From: Pedobacter psychrophilus
GTDB lineage: Bacteria; Bacteroidota; Bacteroidia; Sphingobacteriales; Sphingobacteriaceae
Direction of reading: 5' to 3'
Assembly (NCBI RefSeq): GCF_001652725.1
Contig: NZ_LWHJ01000027.1
Coordinates: 124,001 to 188,000 of the forward strand
Length of the DNA: 64,000 nucleotides
The notes beneath the pieces were generated by a model. It made no database searches and was not told the origin of the DNA. It saw only the letters and a list, made by a program, of their open reading frames with translations. The translations under genes and the position numbers were made by a program. Shown here piece by piece: positions 51,122 through 61,105 of the stretch (positions are counted from its first letter, which is position 1; each line of letters opens with the position of its first letter).

Positions 51122-51163
51122 GTTTTTTGCATTTCGATTTAAGCTTTTTGCATACAGCATAAA

Positions 51164-54100
51164 TTATGCAACTTCTCGCATATCTACAGCTACCACTCTA
51201 GAAACGCCTTGCTCTACCATGGTTACTCCATAAATGATATCTGTACTAGAAATTGTTTTCTTATTATGAGAAACTACTATAAATTGAGATTGATTTGAAA
51301 ATTTACGGATGATGTTATTGAATTTATCAATATTTGTATCATCTAAAGGAGCATCAACCTCATCAAAAATACAAAATGGAGCGGGTTTTAATAAATAGAG
51401 AGAAAATAATAAAGCAGTTGCGGTCAATGTTTTTTCACCTCCGGATAATTGGTTAATTGACAACGGTTTTTTTCCTTTCGGTCTTGCAATAATATCAATG
51501 TCAGATTCTAATGGAGCGCTAGGATTTATTAAAACTAAATCGCAGCTATCCTCTTCATTAAATAATGATCTAAAAACTTTCATAAAATTCTCTCTCACCG
51601 TAACAAAAGCTTTCATAAATTTCTCTTTAGCGGTATCATCAATCTCTTTAATAGTTTCTAACAAAGATGTTTTTGCATCTAAAAGATCTTTCTTTTGTGA
51701 ATTAATAAAAGCGAAGCGTTGTTCCATTTCTTGATAAGCTTCCATAGCCATAGGGTTTATGGCACCAAAATCATCTAATTGTTTCTTAAACTTTTCTACA
51801 TTCTCTTTTACGCTTGTTTCATCTTCATCTTCTGGAGGTTCATCATCTAAAATATCTTCTATTTGGATGTTAAATTCAACCGCTAAACGCTCTTTTAAAC
51901 CATTTAACTCAATTTTTAAATTTGTTTTTTTGTCTTTTAATTCAGAAGCTAAGTGTTCAGTAACGTCTTTGTTTTTACGTAGATTGCTTAATTCTATTTC
52001 TAATTCGTTAATTTTTAATTTGCTATCATAATAATCTTTTTCTGCAGCTTCAACCGCTTTTTCCATTTCCTCTTTTTGCTGATACATTTCAATTAAATCA
52101 GTATCATCATAATCTGTATGTTGTACGGTTTCTAAAATATTGCCTTTTGTAATGTCTAAATCTGATTGGTTTTTATTCAAACGAATTTCTAAAGTTTCTA
52201 ATTGAATTTGTCTGTATTCTAAATCTTTGTCAATACTACTAAGCTTGTTTTTTTGCTGATGAAATTTTAAATTTTCTGCGTTAAACGCCGATGATTTAAC
52301 TGTCAAAAATTCGCTCAACTCGGCGAAAGCCATTTTCTCAATTTGATAATGAATTTCTAAAGCCTGTTTTTGAGTTTTTAGTTCTTGTATTTGAGGATTG
52401 ATTTTTAATATAGACTGGCTAATTCCAAGCAATTTATCCTCAATATCTTTTTTACGGTTTTGAGTATTCTGTAAAAAAGAAAGGTATTGTTCTTGTTTGG
52501 TTTTAACCGATATTAACTCGTTTTGTAATAGATTAAATTCCTTTTTAATATTTTGTATTTCAGAGATTTTTGAAGCAGATTTTAAACTGTTTAGTCTGAT
52601 GGATTCATCATTAATTTTTTCTTTTAACTTTTCTGAAGTAGTATTTAATGATTTGATTTCTTTTAAAAGACTGTCCAAATTTTTAGCTCTTCCAATTCTT
52701 TTCCCTTCAAATAAACCAACAGAACCTCCAGATAGAATATGATGACTTTTAAAGAATTTTCCAGATTTTCCAATCAAGATTATTTCATTATTATAATCTT
52801 TTTCTAAATTCCTGTAAGCATCATCATCAACTAAATAAACGTTTTGCAATAAATATTGATAAAGGTTTTCATATTTTTTATCTACCTCGACTACATTTAA
52901 TGCACTTATAGCGTTTTTTGGAATATCTACAGATAAATTGTTCTGTTTTTTTAAGCTATCTAAAATAAAAAAATTCGCTTTTCCTCTTGCTGCATTGCTC
53001 AAAAGATTGATGGCTAAAATAGCTTCTTCAAAATTTTGCACCACATAGTAATTCATTAAATTCTCTAAAAAACTTTCAATTGCTACTCTATACTCTTCTT
53101 GACAAAAAAGAATATCTGAAAGGAGCGGAGCATTTTTATTCCATTGAGCATTTTTCTTTAAAAAACGGATAGACTCGGGAAAACCTTCCAAATTATCAAC
53201 CATACTTTTGGTCAAATTATATTCGTTTTGTTTGGCATCTAGTTTTCTGCTATTTTGATTTAGCGTTTCTTTATCACTTAAGATATTTTTTTCTAATGCC
53301 TCTATTTGATGCTTTAAGTTTTCCTCTTGTTTTTCAAGACTTTCTAAAATGCTTTGTTTTTCAGAGCTATTTAATTCTAATATTGATATTGCTTTATTAA
53401 ATTCAGAAAGTTCGTTTTCCCTATTATTAGAATCTTCAATATTTCTTTTACTTTCTTGTAATAATGCTTCTTGTTGGATATTTAATATATCAGATTCTTT
53501 TTCGTTTTTATAAAGTTTGTTCTGTAATTCGATGTTTTCCTTTTGTATTAAATCTACTTTTACCTTACCCGATTGCTGTTGTAATCTTAATTCTTCTACT
53601 TCTTCCCTTAGCTCATTTAAAGAAATAGTGAAATGATTTAGGGTTTGCTCCTCTTTTAAATGTTCTTCGTTTAATCTTTTAATATTATAATTGATATGGA
53701 TTTGTTGATTTTTATCTTTATCAACTTCTTCTAATAATCTTTTTTCTTTTTCTTGAAGGAATTTAAGCTGCTCATTCTTGATTTTCTTTTCACTTTCATA
53801 AGCTCGTATTTTAGAAATGAAATCATTTGTAGCTTTTTGCTGTATTGACAGGTTTTTTTCTCTTGATAGATTATTGAATTTGTGTTTTTGAATTAAGGCA
53901 TCTAAGCCATTAATTTTAACTGAAAGATCGTGTTTTCCTTGTATTTGGTTTTCTTCCTGTTTGTCTAAATCATCCAAAGATTTTCTAAAATCAACTATTT
54001 TAAAAGATGCCAAAACCAAACTTAAAATCTTATATTTTTCTTTTAGCTTATAAAAGCGTTCCGCTTTTTTTGCCTGATTTTCTAAAGTTTTAAGATTTTT

Positions 54101-54697
54101 ATCAATTTCGAATAATAAATCTTCTACTCTGCTTAAATCTGCTTCTGTATCTTTTAAACGGCCAAATGTTTGTTTTTTTCTTAATTTATATTTAGATATT
54201 CCAGATGCTTCTTCAAATAAATTTCTTCTAGAGCCTTCTTTATTTGAAATGATTTCATCAATCATTTTTAATTCTATAATAGAATATGAATCGGCACCAA
54301 TGCCAGTATCTAGAAATAAATCTGTAATGTCTTTTAACCTACATTGAACATCATTTAATCTATATTCTGATTCTCCGGTGCGATATAATTTTCTGGTAAT
54401 GGTTACCTGAGAAAATGCAGTAGGAAGGATATTTTTTGTGTTATCAAATGTTAGGGAAACTTCTGCAAGATTTGCTTGCTTACGAGTTTTTGTACCATTA
54501 AAAATGATATTTTCCATTTTTTCTGAACGCAGCATTCTTGTGCTTTGCTCTCCTAAAACCCATCTAATAGCATCAACAACATTAGATTTTCCGCAACCAT
54601 TTGGACCAACAATAGCAGTTACACCCTCATTAAAATGGATGGTAATTTTATCTCCAAAACTTTTAAAACCTTTTATTTCAAGTTTTTCTAATTGCAT
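51164..54697 (-). CDS. smc: Chromosome segregation SMC protein
   Basis: 1177 residues, the usual SMC length. Walker A GPNGCGKSNVVDAIRWVLGE is at about 32-51, followed by a long coiled coil (about 160-500), the hinge (about 510-680), a second coiled coil, and the C-terminal signature LSGGEKTLTATALLFSLYLL with Walker B FCIFDEVDAPLDD. With ScpA and ScpB it loads on DNA to condense and separate chromosomes. The N-terminal QLEKLEIKGFKSFGDK is typical. It stands alone. Confidence 0.97.
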   Translation of the reverse strand: MQLEKLEIKGFKSFGDKITIHFNEGVTAIVGPNGCGKSNVVDAIRWVLGEQSTRMLRSEKMENIIFNGTKTRKQANLAEVSLTFDNTKNILPTAFSQVTITRKLYRTGESEYRLNDVQCRLKDITDLFLDTGIGADSYSIIELKMIDEIISNKEGSRRNLFEEASGISKYKLRKKQTFGRLKDTEADLSRVEDLLFEIDKNLKTLENQAKKAERFYKLKEKYKILSLVLASFKIVDFRKSLDDLDKQEENQIQGKHDLSVKINGLDALIQKHKFNNLSREKNLSIQQKATNDFISKIRAYESEKKIKNEQLKFLQEKEKRLLEEVDKDKNQQIHINYNIKRLNEEHLKEEQTLNHFTISLNELREEVEELRLQQQSGKVKVDLIQKENIELQNKLYKNEKESDILNIQQEALLQESKRNIEDSNNRENELSEFNKAISILELNSSEKQSILESLEKQEENLKHQIEALEKNILSDKETLNQNSRKLDAKQNEYNLTKSMVDNLEGFPESIRFLKKNAQWNKNAPLLSDILFCQEEYRVAIESFLENLMNYYVVQNFEEAILAINLLSNAARGKANFFILDSLKKQNNLSVDIPKNAISALNVVEVDKKYENLYQYLLQNVYLVDDDAYRNLEKDYNNEIILIGKSGKFFKSHHILSGGSVGLFEGKRIGRAKNLDSLLKEIKSLNTTSEKLKEKINDESIRLNSLKSASKISEIQNIKKEFNLLQNELISVKTKQEQYLSFLQNTQNRKKDIEDKLLGISQSILKINPQIQELKTQKQALEIHYQIEKMAFAELSEFLTVKSSAFNAENLKFHQQKNKLSSIDKDLEYRQIQLETLEIRLNKNQSDLDITKGNILETVQHTDYDDTDLIEMYQQKEEMEKAVEAAEKDYYDSKLKINELEIELSNLRKNKDVTEHLASELKDKKTNLKIELNGLKERLAVEFNIQIEDILDDEPPEDEDETSVKENVEKFKKQLDDFGAINPMAMEAYQEMEQRFAFINSQKKDLLDAKTSLLETIKEIDDTAKEKFMKAFVTVRENFMKVFRSLFNEEDSCDLVLINPSAPLESDIDIIARPKGKKPLSINQLSGGEKTLTATALLFSLYLLKPAPFCIFDEVDAPLDDTNIDKFNNIIRKFSNQSQFIVVSHNKKTISSTDIIYGVTMVEQGVSRVVAVDMREVA

Positions 54698-54817
54698 TTT
54701 AAATATAAAATGGAAAGCTCAAAATAATGAAAATTTTATAGGTTTAAACCACAAACTATAGAGTCTTTATTTTATATTTAATCAAGAAATTATCAGGATT
54801 ATGAAAATTTATGGCAT

Positions 54818-54848
54818 AAAAAAAACCGCTTAAAAAAAGCGGTTTTTT
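54818..54848 (-). terminator. Terminator between smc and the small lipoprotein
   Basis: AAAAAACCGCTT and AAGCGGTTTTTT form a strong stem with A/T runs on both sides. It follows the lipoprotein gene (stop 54867) on the minus strand. Confidence 0.88.
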
Positions 54849-54866
54849 AAATCTTTAAATTTAAGA

Positions 54867-55061
54867 TTAATTAGCTTTTGTAGTATCAACCATAACCATT
54901 GAAGAATCACCAGCAACTGTATCAACAGCCATAGTGTCAACAGTGATAGAATCCATAGAAGCTGAATCTGCAGTTTCGTCTGAAGCTTTGTTAGAGTTAC
55001 AAGCAACAACTGATAAAGATAATGCTAAAGCAAAAAATCCGATTTTGAATGAGTTTTTCAT
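54867..55061 (-). CDS. Small Asp/Thr-rich lipoprotein
   Basis: 64 residues. The signal KNSFKIGFFALALSLSVVAC has a lipobox Cys 21. The mature part is low complexity: DSASMDSITVDTMAVDTVAG and MVMVDTTK, a repeated (V/M)DT pattern. No fold or function can be assigned; such short acidic lipoproteins are common in Bacteroidota. It has a strong terminator and its own transcript. Confidence 0.75.
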   Translation of the reverse strand: MKNSFKIGFFALALSLSVVACNSNKASDETADSASMDSITVDTMAVDTVAGDSSMVMVDTTKAN

Positions 55062-55268
55062 ATTAATTTCTTTTTTAATTTTGTGATTAATTTGCTGTTT
55101 ATACCAGAAATTAAAAAAGGTAACCCACGTAACCCCAAAAAAAAATATTTTTTTAAATTTTATTAATTTACTCTCAAAACGCTTTTTTAAGATGATTATC
55201 CAAATAAATAATAATTAATTTTTTTTTATGGATTAAGGGTTACAATTTAGCAGAAATAGTATTAAACA

Positions 55269-55844
55269 GTGAGCAGTAAGATAAATTATTCTAAGCCAAC
55301 AGATAACGAGATTATTTTAGGAATTCTTAATAATTCTTCTTCAACGCTTCTATATCTTTATAAGGCTTATTTTCCGATGATTTATCAATTAATCATTAAT
55401 AATAACGGAAATGAGGATGATGCAAAAGATATTTATCAAGAAGGTATAATTATACTGCATGATAAAATTAAGAGCGGGGATTTTGAATTAACAAGTAAAT
55501 TAAAAACCTTTTTGTATTCTGTTTGCAGAAGATTATGGCTAAAAAAATTAAACCATAAAAGTAGGTTTAATGCAAACATTAATGATTATGAGGATCATTT
55601 CGCAGTTGAGCCAGATTTGGCCAATCATGAAGAAAAGGATCAACAATTTTTAATGATGGATAAAGCCTTATTGCAATTAGGCGAGCCTTGCAAAACGATT
55701 ATCGAGGATTTTTATATCCATAATAAGTCTATGCAAGACATCAGTGAAAAATTTGGATATACAAATGCTGATAATGCCAAAACCCAAAAATACAAATGCC
55801 TGCAAAGGTTAAAGAAATTGTTTTTTAGTAAAGAGAAGATATGA
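55269..55844 (+). CDS. RNA polymerase sigma factor, ECF type
   Basis: 191 residues from GTG 55269 (SSKINYSKPTDNEI). Region 2 is seen in LYLYKAYFPMIYQLIINNNG and EDDAKDIYQEGIIILHDKI, region 4 in LLQLGEPCKTIIEDFYIHNKSMQDISEKFGYTNADNAKTQK. It directs RNA polymerase to a set of promoters. The stop overlaps the start of the next gene as ATGA, so it is coupled to a membrane protein that probably controls it. Confidence 0.88.
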   Translation: MSSKINYSKPTDNEIILGILNNSSSTLLYLYKAYFPMIYQLIINNNGNEDDAKDIYQEGIIILHDKIKSGDFELTSKLKTFLYSVCRRLWLKKLNHKSRFNANINDYEDHFAVEPDLANHEEKDQQFLMMDKALLQLGEPCKTIIEDFYIHNKSMQDISEKFGYTNADNAKTQKYKCLQRLKKLFFSKEKI

Positions 55845-56935
55845 AAAGCGAGATTGAATTAATTAAAGAAATTGAAGCGTACCTTTTTCAGGAGATGGAT
55901 GCACAACAGTCATCTGCCTTTGAAAATGAGAGAAAGCAAAATTCTTCATTTGATCAAAAAGTTTCTGAGCATTTAAATTTTTTACAATCTTTAAAATCTT
56001 ACGGAGATAAAAAAGAACTTAAAGCAGCAATGGATACTATTCATGATGATATTGATTTAGATGCAATTAGAGCTGAATATCAGGAAAAGCCATCTAAAGT
56101 AGTTTCTCTTTGGAAAAAATCTAAGAGAAGTTTAGCCGTTGCTGCAAGTATTGCAGTTTTGGTTACTCTATCAACTTTATTTTTTACAGGTCAGTTTGAT
56201 GGTGAAAACCACGTTTCTAATTATAGTGAATTGAAACGCGATATGGAAACTATTAAACGTTCTCAAAAGGCACTAATCAGAAATATAAATAATGCAACAA
56301 ATCAGCCTCAGGATATTAGTCAGTTTGGAGGAACCGGATTTGCTTTATCATCAAATGGATATTTAGTAACTAATTATCATGTTGTAAAAGATGCAGATTC
56401 TATATATGTGCAAAATGGTAAAGGTGAATCTTTTAAAGCTGAAACGATTTATATAGACCCAACTTATGATATTGCCGTTTTACAAATAATCGATCCATTA
56501 TTTAAAAACCTTTCTCCTTTACCTTATACGTTCAAAAAATCTAATGCAGAATTAGGGGAGGATGTTTATACTATCGGTTATCCAAAAGACGATATAGTTT
56601 ATGGAAAAGGATATTTGAGTTCTTCGACAGGTTTTGGTGGAGATTCTACAGCTTATCAAGTTTCTATTCCTGTAAATCCAGGTAATTCTGGAGGGCCATT
56701 AATGGATAATAGAGGTAATGTAATTGGTATTGTTAGTGGTAAACAAACACTTGCAGATGGTGCTGCATTTGCAGTAAAATCAGATTTTGTTTTAAAATCT
56801 ATAGATAATATTCCTCAAGATTCCTTAAAACAAAAAATAAATATCAACAAGAAAAATACTTTAGCTGGCTTAAACAGAACAGCTCAAATAAGAAAGATGC
56901 AAGATTACATCTTTATTGTTAAGGTGTATAATTAA
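55841..56935 (+). CDS. Membrane-tethered trypsin-like protease with anti-sigma-like cytoplasmic domain
   Basis: 364 residues in three parts. Residues 1-95 are cytoplasmic and helical, with EIEAYLFQEMDAQQSSAFENERKQN close to the start of anti-sigma factors; no zinc ligands are seen. One TM helix lies at about 98-116. Residues about 160-325 are a DegP-like trypsin domain with catalytic H180 (VTNYHVV), D210 (TYDIAVLQ) and S283 (GNSGGPL). No PDZ domain follows. It is coupled to the upstream sigma factor by an ATGA overlap. A sigma regulator with its own periplasmic protease domain is a plausible reading, not proved. Confidence 0.82.
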   Translation: MKSEIELIKEIEAYLFQEMDAQQSSAFENERKQNSSFDQKVSEHLNFLQSLKSYGDKKELKAAMDTIHDDIDLDAIRAEYQEKPSKVVSLWKKSKRSLAVAASIAVLVTLSTLFFTGQFDGENHVSNYSELKRDMETIKRSQKALIRNINNATNQPQDISQFGGTGFALSSNGYLVTNYHVVKDADSIYVQNGKGESFKAETIYIDPTYDIAVLQIIDPLFKNLSPLPYTFKKSNAELGEDVYTIGYPKDDIVYGKGYLSSSTGFGGDSTAYQVSIPVNPGNSGGPLMDNRGNVIGIVSGKQTLADGAAFAVKSDFVLKSIDNIPQDSLKQKININKKNTLAGLNRTAQIRKMQDYIFIVKVYN

Positions 56936-56950
56936 AAAATTAAACTCATA

Positions 56951-56987
56951 AAAAAGGGAATCGTCAATAAAGACGATTCCCTTTTTT
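56951..56987 (+). terminator. Bidirectional terminator
   Basis: AAAAAGGGAATCGTC and GACGATTCCCTTTTTT pair around AATAAA. It serves both the protease gene and the convergent alcohol dehydrogenase. Confidence 0.9.
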
Positions 56988-57002
56988 GTTTTATTAATAA
57001 TT

Positions 57003-58052
57003 TTAATTTTTTAATGATGCCATATCAATTACAAAACGATAATGAACATCACCTTTTAAAGTACGCTCATAAGCTTCATTGATTTTATCAATATTTATCA
57101 TTTCTATATCAGAAACTATATTGTGTTCAGCACAGTAATCCAGCATTTCTTGTGTTTCTTTAATTCCTCCAACTAAAGAACCTACTAAACTTCTTCTTCC
57201 AAAGATCAGATTTGGAGCCGCAACTGGTAAGGCTTCTGGTGGAACTCCTAATAAAACCATAGTTCCATTGGTTCTCAATAGAGCTAAATATTCATTATAA
57301 TCATGTTTTGCAGAAACTGTATTGATGATTAAATCAAATGAATTAGCCATTTTTTCCATGTTTTCTTTTTCAGTAGTTAACATAAAATGATGAGCACCTA
57401 ATTCTTCTGCGTCTTTTTCTTTTTCTGGAGACCGACTTAGCATAGTTACTTCTGCACCCATAGAAGATGCTAATTTTACCGCCATATGCCCTAATCCTCC
57501 TAAACCAACAACTGCAACTTTATCTCCTTTTTTGCAGTTCCAGTGTTTCAATGGAGAATAAGTTGTGATACCTGCACATAAAAGTGGTGCAACTCCCGCT
57601 AAATCTAATTTATCAGAAACTTTTAAGACAAACTTTTCTGTAACAACAATATGGGTAGAATAGCCTCCATAAGTAATTGTCTTCTTGTCTTGAAGTTTTG
57701 AATTATAAGTTTGAGAATTACCGTTCTCACAATATTGTTCTAAATCATCTTCGCAATTATCGCAATGCCCGCATGAATCAACAAAACAACCTACACCAAC
57801 AGTATCACCTACTTTATGATTTTTAACCTTATCACCAATCTTTGATACTTTACCTACAATTTCATGTCCTGGTACAACAGGGTACATTGTGCCACCCCAT
57901 TCGTTTCTTGCAGTGTGAATATCTGAGTGACAAACTCCACAAAATAGAATTTCTATTTCAACATCGTTTTCGCCAACATCACGTCTATCTATTTTAAAAG
58001 GACCTACTGGTTTGTCTGCTTTTTCTGCAGCATAAGCTTTTACTTGAGTCAT
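57003..58052 (-). CDS. Zinc-dependent NAD(P)-alcohol dehydrogenase (YahK/CAD-type)
   Basis: 349 residues of the MDR family. Catalytic zinc ligands C39-like in CGVCHSDIH and the GHEIVG block, structural zinc Cys in CGHCDNCEDDLEQYC, coenzyme loop GLGGLGHMAVKLA, and substrate region MINIDKINEAYERTLKGDVHYRFVID cut short. The YahK/cinnamyl alcohol dehydrogenase type usually uses NADPH and reduces aldehydes. Substrate unknown. It is not in an operon. Confidence 0.93.
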   Translation of the reverse strand: MTQVKAYAAEKADKPVGPFKIDRRDVGENDVEIEILFCGVCHSDIHTARNEWGGTMYPVVPGHEIVGKVSKIGDKVKNHKVGDTVGVGCFVDSCGHCDNCEDDLEQYCENGNSQTYNSKLQDKKTITYGGYSTHIVVTEKFVLKVSDKLDLAGVAPLLCAGITTYSPLKHWNCKKGDKVAVVGLGGLGHMAVKLASSMGAEVTMLSRSPEKEKDAEELGAHHFMLTTEKENMEKMANSFDLIINTVSAKHDYNEYLALLRTNGTMVLLGVPPEALPVAAPNLIFGRRSLVGSLVGGIKETQEMLDYCAEHNIVSDIEMINIDKINEAYERTLKGDVHYRFVIDMASLKN

Positions 58053-58281
58053 AATTTAATTTTTGTTTACGATATGATTAACATGATAAGGATATAATAG
58101 TTTTGTTAAATATCGTGTATGATAAATTTGAATTGTTCTTAATATCCTAAGATAGAAAATGCAAAAAGCTTGCCTGCAAATGCTGATGTGATTTAATTAT
58201 ATGTAAAAATTCGGTAATTAAATAATTCGATTTTCAGATGATTTCACCTCATCCCATCAATAATTATTAACTTGAAACCGT

Positions 58282-58977
58282 ATGATGAAAAAGAGAATTA
58301 TTATTTTAACAGGAGCTGGAATTTCAGCAGAAAGCGGTTTAAATACATTTAGAGATGCTGATGGATTGTGGGAAGGATATAATATTGAAGATGTTGCAAC
58401 TTCAGAAGCTTGGAGAAAAAATCCAGAATTGGTTCAACAATTTTACAATGAGCGCAGAAAAACTGTTATGATAGCAAAGCCAAATGCCGCTCATTTAGCA
58501 TTGGCAAAATTGGAAGATAAATACGATACTTTAATCATTACTCAAAATATAGATGACTTACATGAGAAGGCAGGATCAAAAGCAATTATTCATTTACATG
58601 GAGAAATTGTTTATTCACGCTCCTCAAAAAATGCAGCATTGCTTTACAAAATGGAAAACCATGAAATTAAGATGGGCGATTTTTGTGAGTTAGGTTCTCA
58701 ATTACGTCCGCATGTGGTTTGGTTTGGAGAAGATGTGCCAATGATTACCAAAGCAATACATGAAATGCCAAAGGCAGATATCGTGATTTTAATTGGAAGT
58801 TCTTTAGCAGTTTATCCTGCTGCGGGATTATTGCAATATGTAAATCCTAAAATTCCTATTTATGTTGTTGATCCTAAAATTCCTGAGGTTAATTTACCTA
58901 ATAAAGTTATAAAGATTCAGGAGAAAGCGAGTAAGGCTGTTCCAATTTTGGTAGAAAAGTTACTACAGAACTTTTGA
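58282..58977 (+). CDS. Sirtuin NAD-dependent protein deacylase without zinc cysteines
   Basis: 231 residues: GAGISAESGLNTFRDADGL, TQNIDDLHEKAGS, the catalytic His in IIHLHGEI and ILIGSSLAVYPAAGLL are all present. The zinc-binding two-CxxC module that follows HGE in most sirtuins is absent; the segment YSRSSKNAALLYKMENHEIK has no Cys pair. This class is common in Bacteroidota and Gammaproteobacteria. It removes acyl groups from lysine using NAD. The gene is separate, 75 bases before rpiA. Confidence 0.9.
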   Translation: MMKKRIIILTGAGISAESGLNTFRDADGLWEGYNIEDVATSEAWRKNPELVQQFYNERRKTVMIAKPNAAHLALAKLEDKYDTLIITQNIDDLHEKAGSKAIIHLHGEIVYSRSSKNAALLYKMENHEIKMGDFCELGSQLRPHVVWFGEDVPMITKAIHEMPKADIVILIGSSLAVYPAAGLLQYVNPKIPIYVVDPKIPEVNLPNKVIKIQEKASKAVPILVEKLLQNF

Positions 58978-59052
58978 AAAGTAGATTTTTAAGAAACATA
59001 ATCTTTTTATAATCGATAATAAATATCATTTTTGAGCATCAATCAGTAAAAC

Positions 59053-59718
59053 ATGAATCCAAAACAATTAGTAGGAGAAAAAGCTACAGAATATATAAAA
59101 GAGAATATGATTGTAGGCTTAGGAACTGGCTCAACAGCCTACTTTGCTATCATGAAAATTGGTGAAATGGTTAAAAATGGTTTCAGAATTACTGGTGTAC
59201 CAACCTCAAAAGCAACTGAAGATTTGGCACTTAGCTTAAACATTCCATTACTAAATATTGCCGATGTGAAAAAAATTGATGTTACCATTGATGGTGCAGA
59301 TGAATATGATACACATAAAAATTTGATTAAAGGTGGCGGTGGTGCGCTTCTAAGAGAAAAAATAATTGCCTCAATTACTGAATTTTATGTCATAATTGCT
59401 GATAAAGATAAAGGATGTGATATTTTAGGGGACTTTGCAGTACCAGTAGAAGTTACTCCTTTTGCCAAAGAGATAACTATTAATCAGCTTAAAGCTTTAG
59501 GTTGCGAACCAAAGTTCAGACAAAAAGATGCCGAACTTTTTATAACTGATAATCAGAATTATATTGCCGATTGTAAATTTAAAGAGATAAAAAACCCTAA
59601 AGAGTTGACAGCTATGATAAATTCAATTCCCGGAGTTGTTGAAAATGGTTTATTTGTTGGAATGGCTGATGTAATTATTAGTGATGATGGCGAAGGTGGG
59701 ATTATCGAAATAGATTAA
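59053..59718 (+). CDS. rpiA: Ribose-5-phosphate isomerase A
   Basis: 221 residues: [12 protein letters not shown], the substrate block [24 protein letters not shown] and catalytic Glu in the following ALLREKI, then VPVEVTPFA. It interconverts ribose 5-phosphate and ribulose 5-phosphate. It is 26 bases before the LolD-like gene but is probably not functionally tied to it. Confidence 0.95.
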   Translation: MNPKQLVGEKATEYIKENMIVGLGTGSTAYFAIMKIGEMVKNGFRITGVPTSKATEDLALSLNIPLLNIADVKKIDVTIDGADEYDTHKNLIKGGGGALLREKIIASITEFYVIIADKDKGCDILGDFAVPVEVTPFAKEITINQLKALGCEPKFRQKDAELFITDNQNYIADCKFKEIKNPKELTAMINSIPGVVENGLFVGMADVIISDDGEGGIIEID

Positions 59719-59744
59719 TCAAATTCCTTTTCTTAATTTTGAAT

Positions 59745-60395
59745 ATGCTAAAAGCAATAAATATTACCAAGAACTACGGGGATTTACAGATATTAAAAGG
59801 TGTTGATTTATCGATTAATAAAGGAGAAATTGTAAGTATTGTTGGAGCATCAGGTGCTGGTAAAAGTACATTGCTTCATATTATTGGTACTTTAGATAAG
59901 CAAGACAAAGGAGAAATTATTATTAACGATATTGATATTTCTTCGTTAAGCTCTAAAAATTTAAGCAATTTTAGAAATGTGAATATTGGTTTTATTTTCC
60001 AATTTCATCATCTATTGCCCGAGTTTACCGCATTAGAAAACATTTGCATTCCAGCATATATTGCGAAAAAGTCTAAGGTTGAGACTGAAAAGAAAGCTAT
60101 AGAATTATTGGAAATTTTAGGTTTAAGCGATAGAGCGCATCATAAACCTTCAGCTTTATCTGGTGGAGAGCAACAAAGAGTTGCAGTTGCTAGGGCTTTG
60201 ATTAATAAACCCGCATTAATTTTGGCTGATGAACCTTCAGGAAATTTAGATTCGCAACATGCTAAAGAATTACATCAGTTGTTTTTTGATTTAAGGGATA
60301 AGTTTAACTATACCTTCATTATTGTTACCCATAATGAAGATTTAGCCAATATGGCCGATAGAAAAATCACCATGAAAGACGGACTAGTATTTTAA
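59745..60395 (+). CDS. ABC transporter ATP-binding protein (LolD/MacB-type)
   Basis: 216 residues from ATG 59745 (an in-frame TTG lies at 59739). Walker [11 protein letters not shown]-loop [11 protein letters not shown], signature [15 protein letters not shown], Walker [12 protein letters not shown] and the switch His in VTHNEDLA. The best fit is the LolD group, which powers lipoprotein release from the inner membrane, but no LolC/E permease lies beside it. The downstream frame starts 2 bases after its stop. Confidence 0.88.
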   Translation: MLKAINITKNYGDLQILKGVDLSINKGEIVSIVGASGAGKSTLLHIIGTLDKQDKGEIIINDIDISSLSSKNLSNFRNVNIGFIFQFHHLLPEFTALENICIPAYIAKKSKVETEKKAIELLEILGLSDRAHHKPSALSGGEQQRVAVARALINKPALILADEPSGNLDSQHAKELHQLFFDLRDKFNYTFIIVTHNEDLANMADRKITMKDGLVF

Positions 60396-60397
60396 AA

Positions 60398-61105
60398 TTG
60401 AAAATTCTTATTACAAGCCATCAATCTGAGGCAAGCGGAAAATTAGCCTATTTATTAAAAGATTTTGAAATTGTTTTTGGAGATTTATCTATAGATTTTC
60501 CGAAAGTTGATAGCGTTTCTTTAGCACATGAAATCTTAAAATTTAGTTTAGATCATTCTATAACTCATATTTATCCTACAAGACACGAAGATTTAGCACC
60601 TTTAAGAAAATCGAAAATATTATTTGATGAATTTGATATAAAAATCATGACATCAAATGATGATTTAATTTTTAATAATCCATCTGCAAAAGCAGAAAGT
60701 TATGCTTCATTATCTACTAAAATACTCTCATTAGATTATCCAAATCAGAAAATTGCTTTGGGAGACTCAACAGGAAAAGGGAATTTGATTTCAATTGATG
60801 ATAATGTTAAAGATTTTTCAAATATCTGGATTCAGATAAAATCTATATCTTTTATACAGATGGGGAAACTTTTTAACAATACTAATTTTGAAATAATTCA
60901 ATTATATACTTTCAATTCAGAAATAAAAAAATCATTCATTTTAATTAACGAAAACCAAGAAGTTAAATTTTTTGAAAATTTCAACAGCAATTTACAAGCA
61001 AAGATTATAAGTATAATATTCAATCAAAATTATGTAGGATTTTTTGTGGTAGATTATGATAGTGAGAATATTCTCAGGATAAGAAACGCTGCACTATCAT
61101 GTTAA
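60398..61105 (+). CDS. Unknown protein, possibly a degenerate ATP-grasp relative (TTG start)
   Basis: 235 residues from TTG 60398 (KILITSHQSEASGKLAYLLK). The N-terminus looks like a Rossmann-type pre-ATP-grasp fold and HIYPTRHEDLAPLR with SNDDLIFNNPSAKAES resembles Bacteroidota ATP-grasp proteins near that point. I cannot find the ATP-grasp catalytic glycine loop or its metal residues further on, so the second half may have degenerated or be a different fold. It starts 2 bases after the LolD-like gene and overlaps the next gene by 7 bases, so the three may be one transcript. Function unknown. Confidence 0.6.
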   Translation: MKILITSHQSEASGKLAYLLKDFEIVFGDLSIDFPKVDSVSLAHEILKFSLDHSITHIYPTRHEDLAPLRKSKILFDEFDIKIMTSNDDLIFNNPSAKAESYASLSTKILSLDYPNQKIALGDSTGKGNLISIDDNVKDFSNIWIQIKSISFIQMGKLFNNTNFEIIQLYTFNSEIKKSFILINENQEVKFFENFNSNLQAKIISIIFNQNYVGFFVVDYDSENILRIRNAALSC

